Positions 18,376 to 19,305 of a DNA stretch of 19,305 nucleotides are shown here, one piece after another. Every line of letters begins with the position of its first letter. The stretch's first letter is position 1. Where the stretch lies: the NCBI GenBank assembly GCA_004325065.1, contig PITI01000145.1, forward strand, positions 1 through 19,305. The letters are read 5' to 3'. Position numbers and translations under genes: made by a program. Under the pieces are notes generated by a model that saw only the letters and a list, made by a program, of their open reading frames with translations, ran no database searches and was not told the origin of the DNA. This DNA is from Hamiltosporidium magnivora (Eukaryota > Microsporidia > Dubosqiidae).

Positions 18376-18549
18376 AAATATTTATCTGAACATGAAATTG
18401 GGTTTTTTCATAATACAATAAAAGAACGCATCTCAGTTTCAGGCTTCATTCAAAAGTTTAATATTTCTTGACGAAATATATCAAAATTAATAAGTAGATA
18501 TCAGAACCCAGAAAAGGTTGATGTATAAACAAAGCAGAGTGAATACAAA
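18376..18549 (+). pseudogene. Decayed Tc1/mariner-like transposase, N-terminal HTH
   Basis: One frame reads LSEHEIG, then RISVSGFIQKFNIS, stop, RNISKLISRYQNPEKVDV, stop. This follows the paired helix-turn-helix start of Tc1/mariner transposases in order and spacing: a 'LSE.E' opening, an 'S...I...F.IS...I..LI.RY' core and a '..GKVD' exit. Stops at 18469-18471 and 18526-18528 interrupt it, and no ATG opens the frame. Sequence after 18550 shows only fragmentary coding-like pieces, and the DDE catalytic motifs cannot be recognised before the window ends. Confidence 0.6.
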
Positions 18550-19305
18550 TAAATGTAAGAAAAAAGATCCGAAATATTTTCGTCATAAAATAATTATTAA
18601 ATATTTTAAAAACTATTTAATCTACATTCGAAAGATTAAGGATTTTAAGAGCTTTAAAAGACTTTTGAATGAGAATTGAAATTTTTTTCTCAAGATTGAG
18701 GGAAAAAAGAAGAAGAAGGTTCTATTATCCTCTATAGACTATTCTATAGTTCAAATTTATAAACTGGGAGATGAAAAAGCAATTTGCTAGGCGTCTTTAA
18801 TTATATGCATTATCTCTTTAAACATAGGTAATGGCCAGCAGAACTGAGTATGTGTTAGATGCATGAAGAATAATGAAACTTCTGATGATTTATGAACAAA
18901 ATTTAAATTTAATACTTGAAAAACCAGAAATAACTAAAAGATATATGATTTTATAAGTAATCGAATAAATCAACTATGATTGAACATTAAAAATCGGTTG
19001 TTTAGAATTTTTAAAAAATTTTCTGAATTTCTATTGGAAAAATTTACAAAACCAAATCATATGGTGATAAAAAAATACGTTTGATTTAGTAAAATGATAG
19101 TTGGATGCTGGTTAAAACATTAAAAAAACCAATATGTTGCAATACGAATTTTTGCGCAAACTTGTCAAAAATAGAGAAGATCTAAATCCAAGCTCAGGTT
19201 TATCGAATTATTTTTGCTCAAATAGTTACTTTGATGGTGTAATAAACCAAAAAATGGGTGGTTTTAACCCAGAGCTGAATTTAGAAGTTTTATGAAATGA
19301 TCGAC
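18550..19305. other. Possible remains of the transposase; otherwise no gene
   Basis: The distance to the window edge would suit the rest of a Tc1-like element, but no catalytic motif can be read. An ATG-led 53-codon frame at 19134-19295 (plus; contains REDLNPSSGLSNYF and GGFNPELNLEVL) looks coding-like but is not recognised. Confidence 0.35.

Overview
The window looks like a low-gene-density, strongly A+T-rich eukaryotic genome, and the best fit is a microsporidian. Five genes can be supported. Four are compact, intronless and recognisable only as very divergent eukaryotic proteins: a cohesin kleisin, a flavoprotein related to thioredoxin reductase, the 40S protein eS10 and a BCP1/BCCIP-family protein. 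The fifth encodes a secreted cysteine-rich protein built like microsporidian polar-tube or spore-wall proteins. Two genes have a CCC motif just upstream of the start codon, the initiation-region signal known from microsporidia. Several genes have AATAAA within a few bases of, or overlapping, the stop codon. Genus cannot be fixed from the sequence alone. The long gaps and mobile-element debris suggest one of the larger, expanded microsporidian genomes.

Layout. Positions 1-88 hold the end of a dispersed repeat (family 1). The secreted protein (1597-2712, minus) follows, with a cluster of GAAnnTTC palindromes upstream of it. A 76-bp tandem duplication (4078-4240) precedes the kleisin gene (4809-5915, plus). 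A long gap then contains a complete family-1 repeat on the minus strand (7462-7690), a hairpin and a tRNA-like segment (about 8125-8284). The shortened thioredoxin-reductase-like gene (9378-9926, minus) and eS10 (11116-11427, minus) come next. eS10 is flanked by a roughly 67-bp tandem array on its 3' side and a 91-bp duplication on its 5' side. A GC-richer mobile-element block lies at 12299-13202, with family-2 and family-1 repeats in tandem. The BCP1-like gene (15508-16245, minus) follows. A second family-2 copy is at 16971-17173, and a decayed Tc1/mariner-like transposase start is at 18376-18549.

The genes do not form an operon or pathway. They are single-copy-type housekeeping genes (ribosome structure, ribosomal-protein chaperoning, chromosome cohesion) and two lineage-specific ones, separated by decayed transposons. 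The most unusual items are the flavoprotein that lacks the whole NADPH/CxxC domain, the secreted protein with cysteine-rich ends and a cysteine-free centre, and two repeat families that seem to share an ATGA-type tail.
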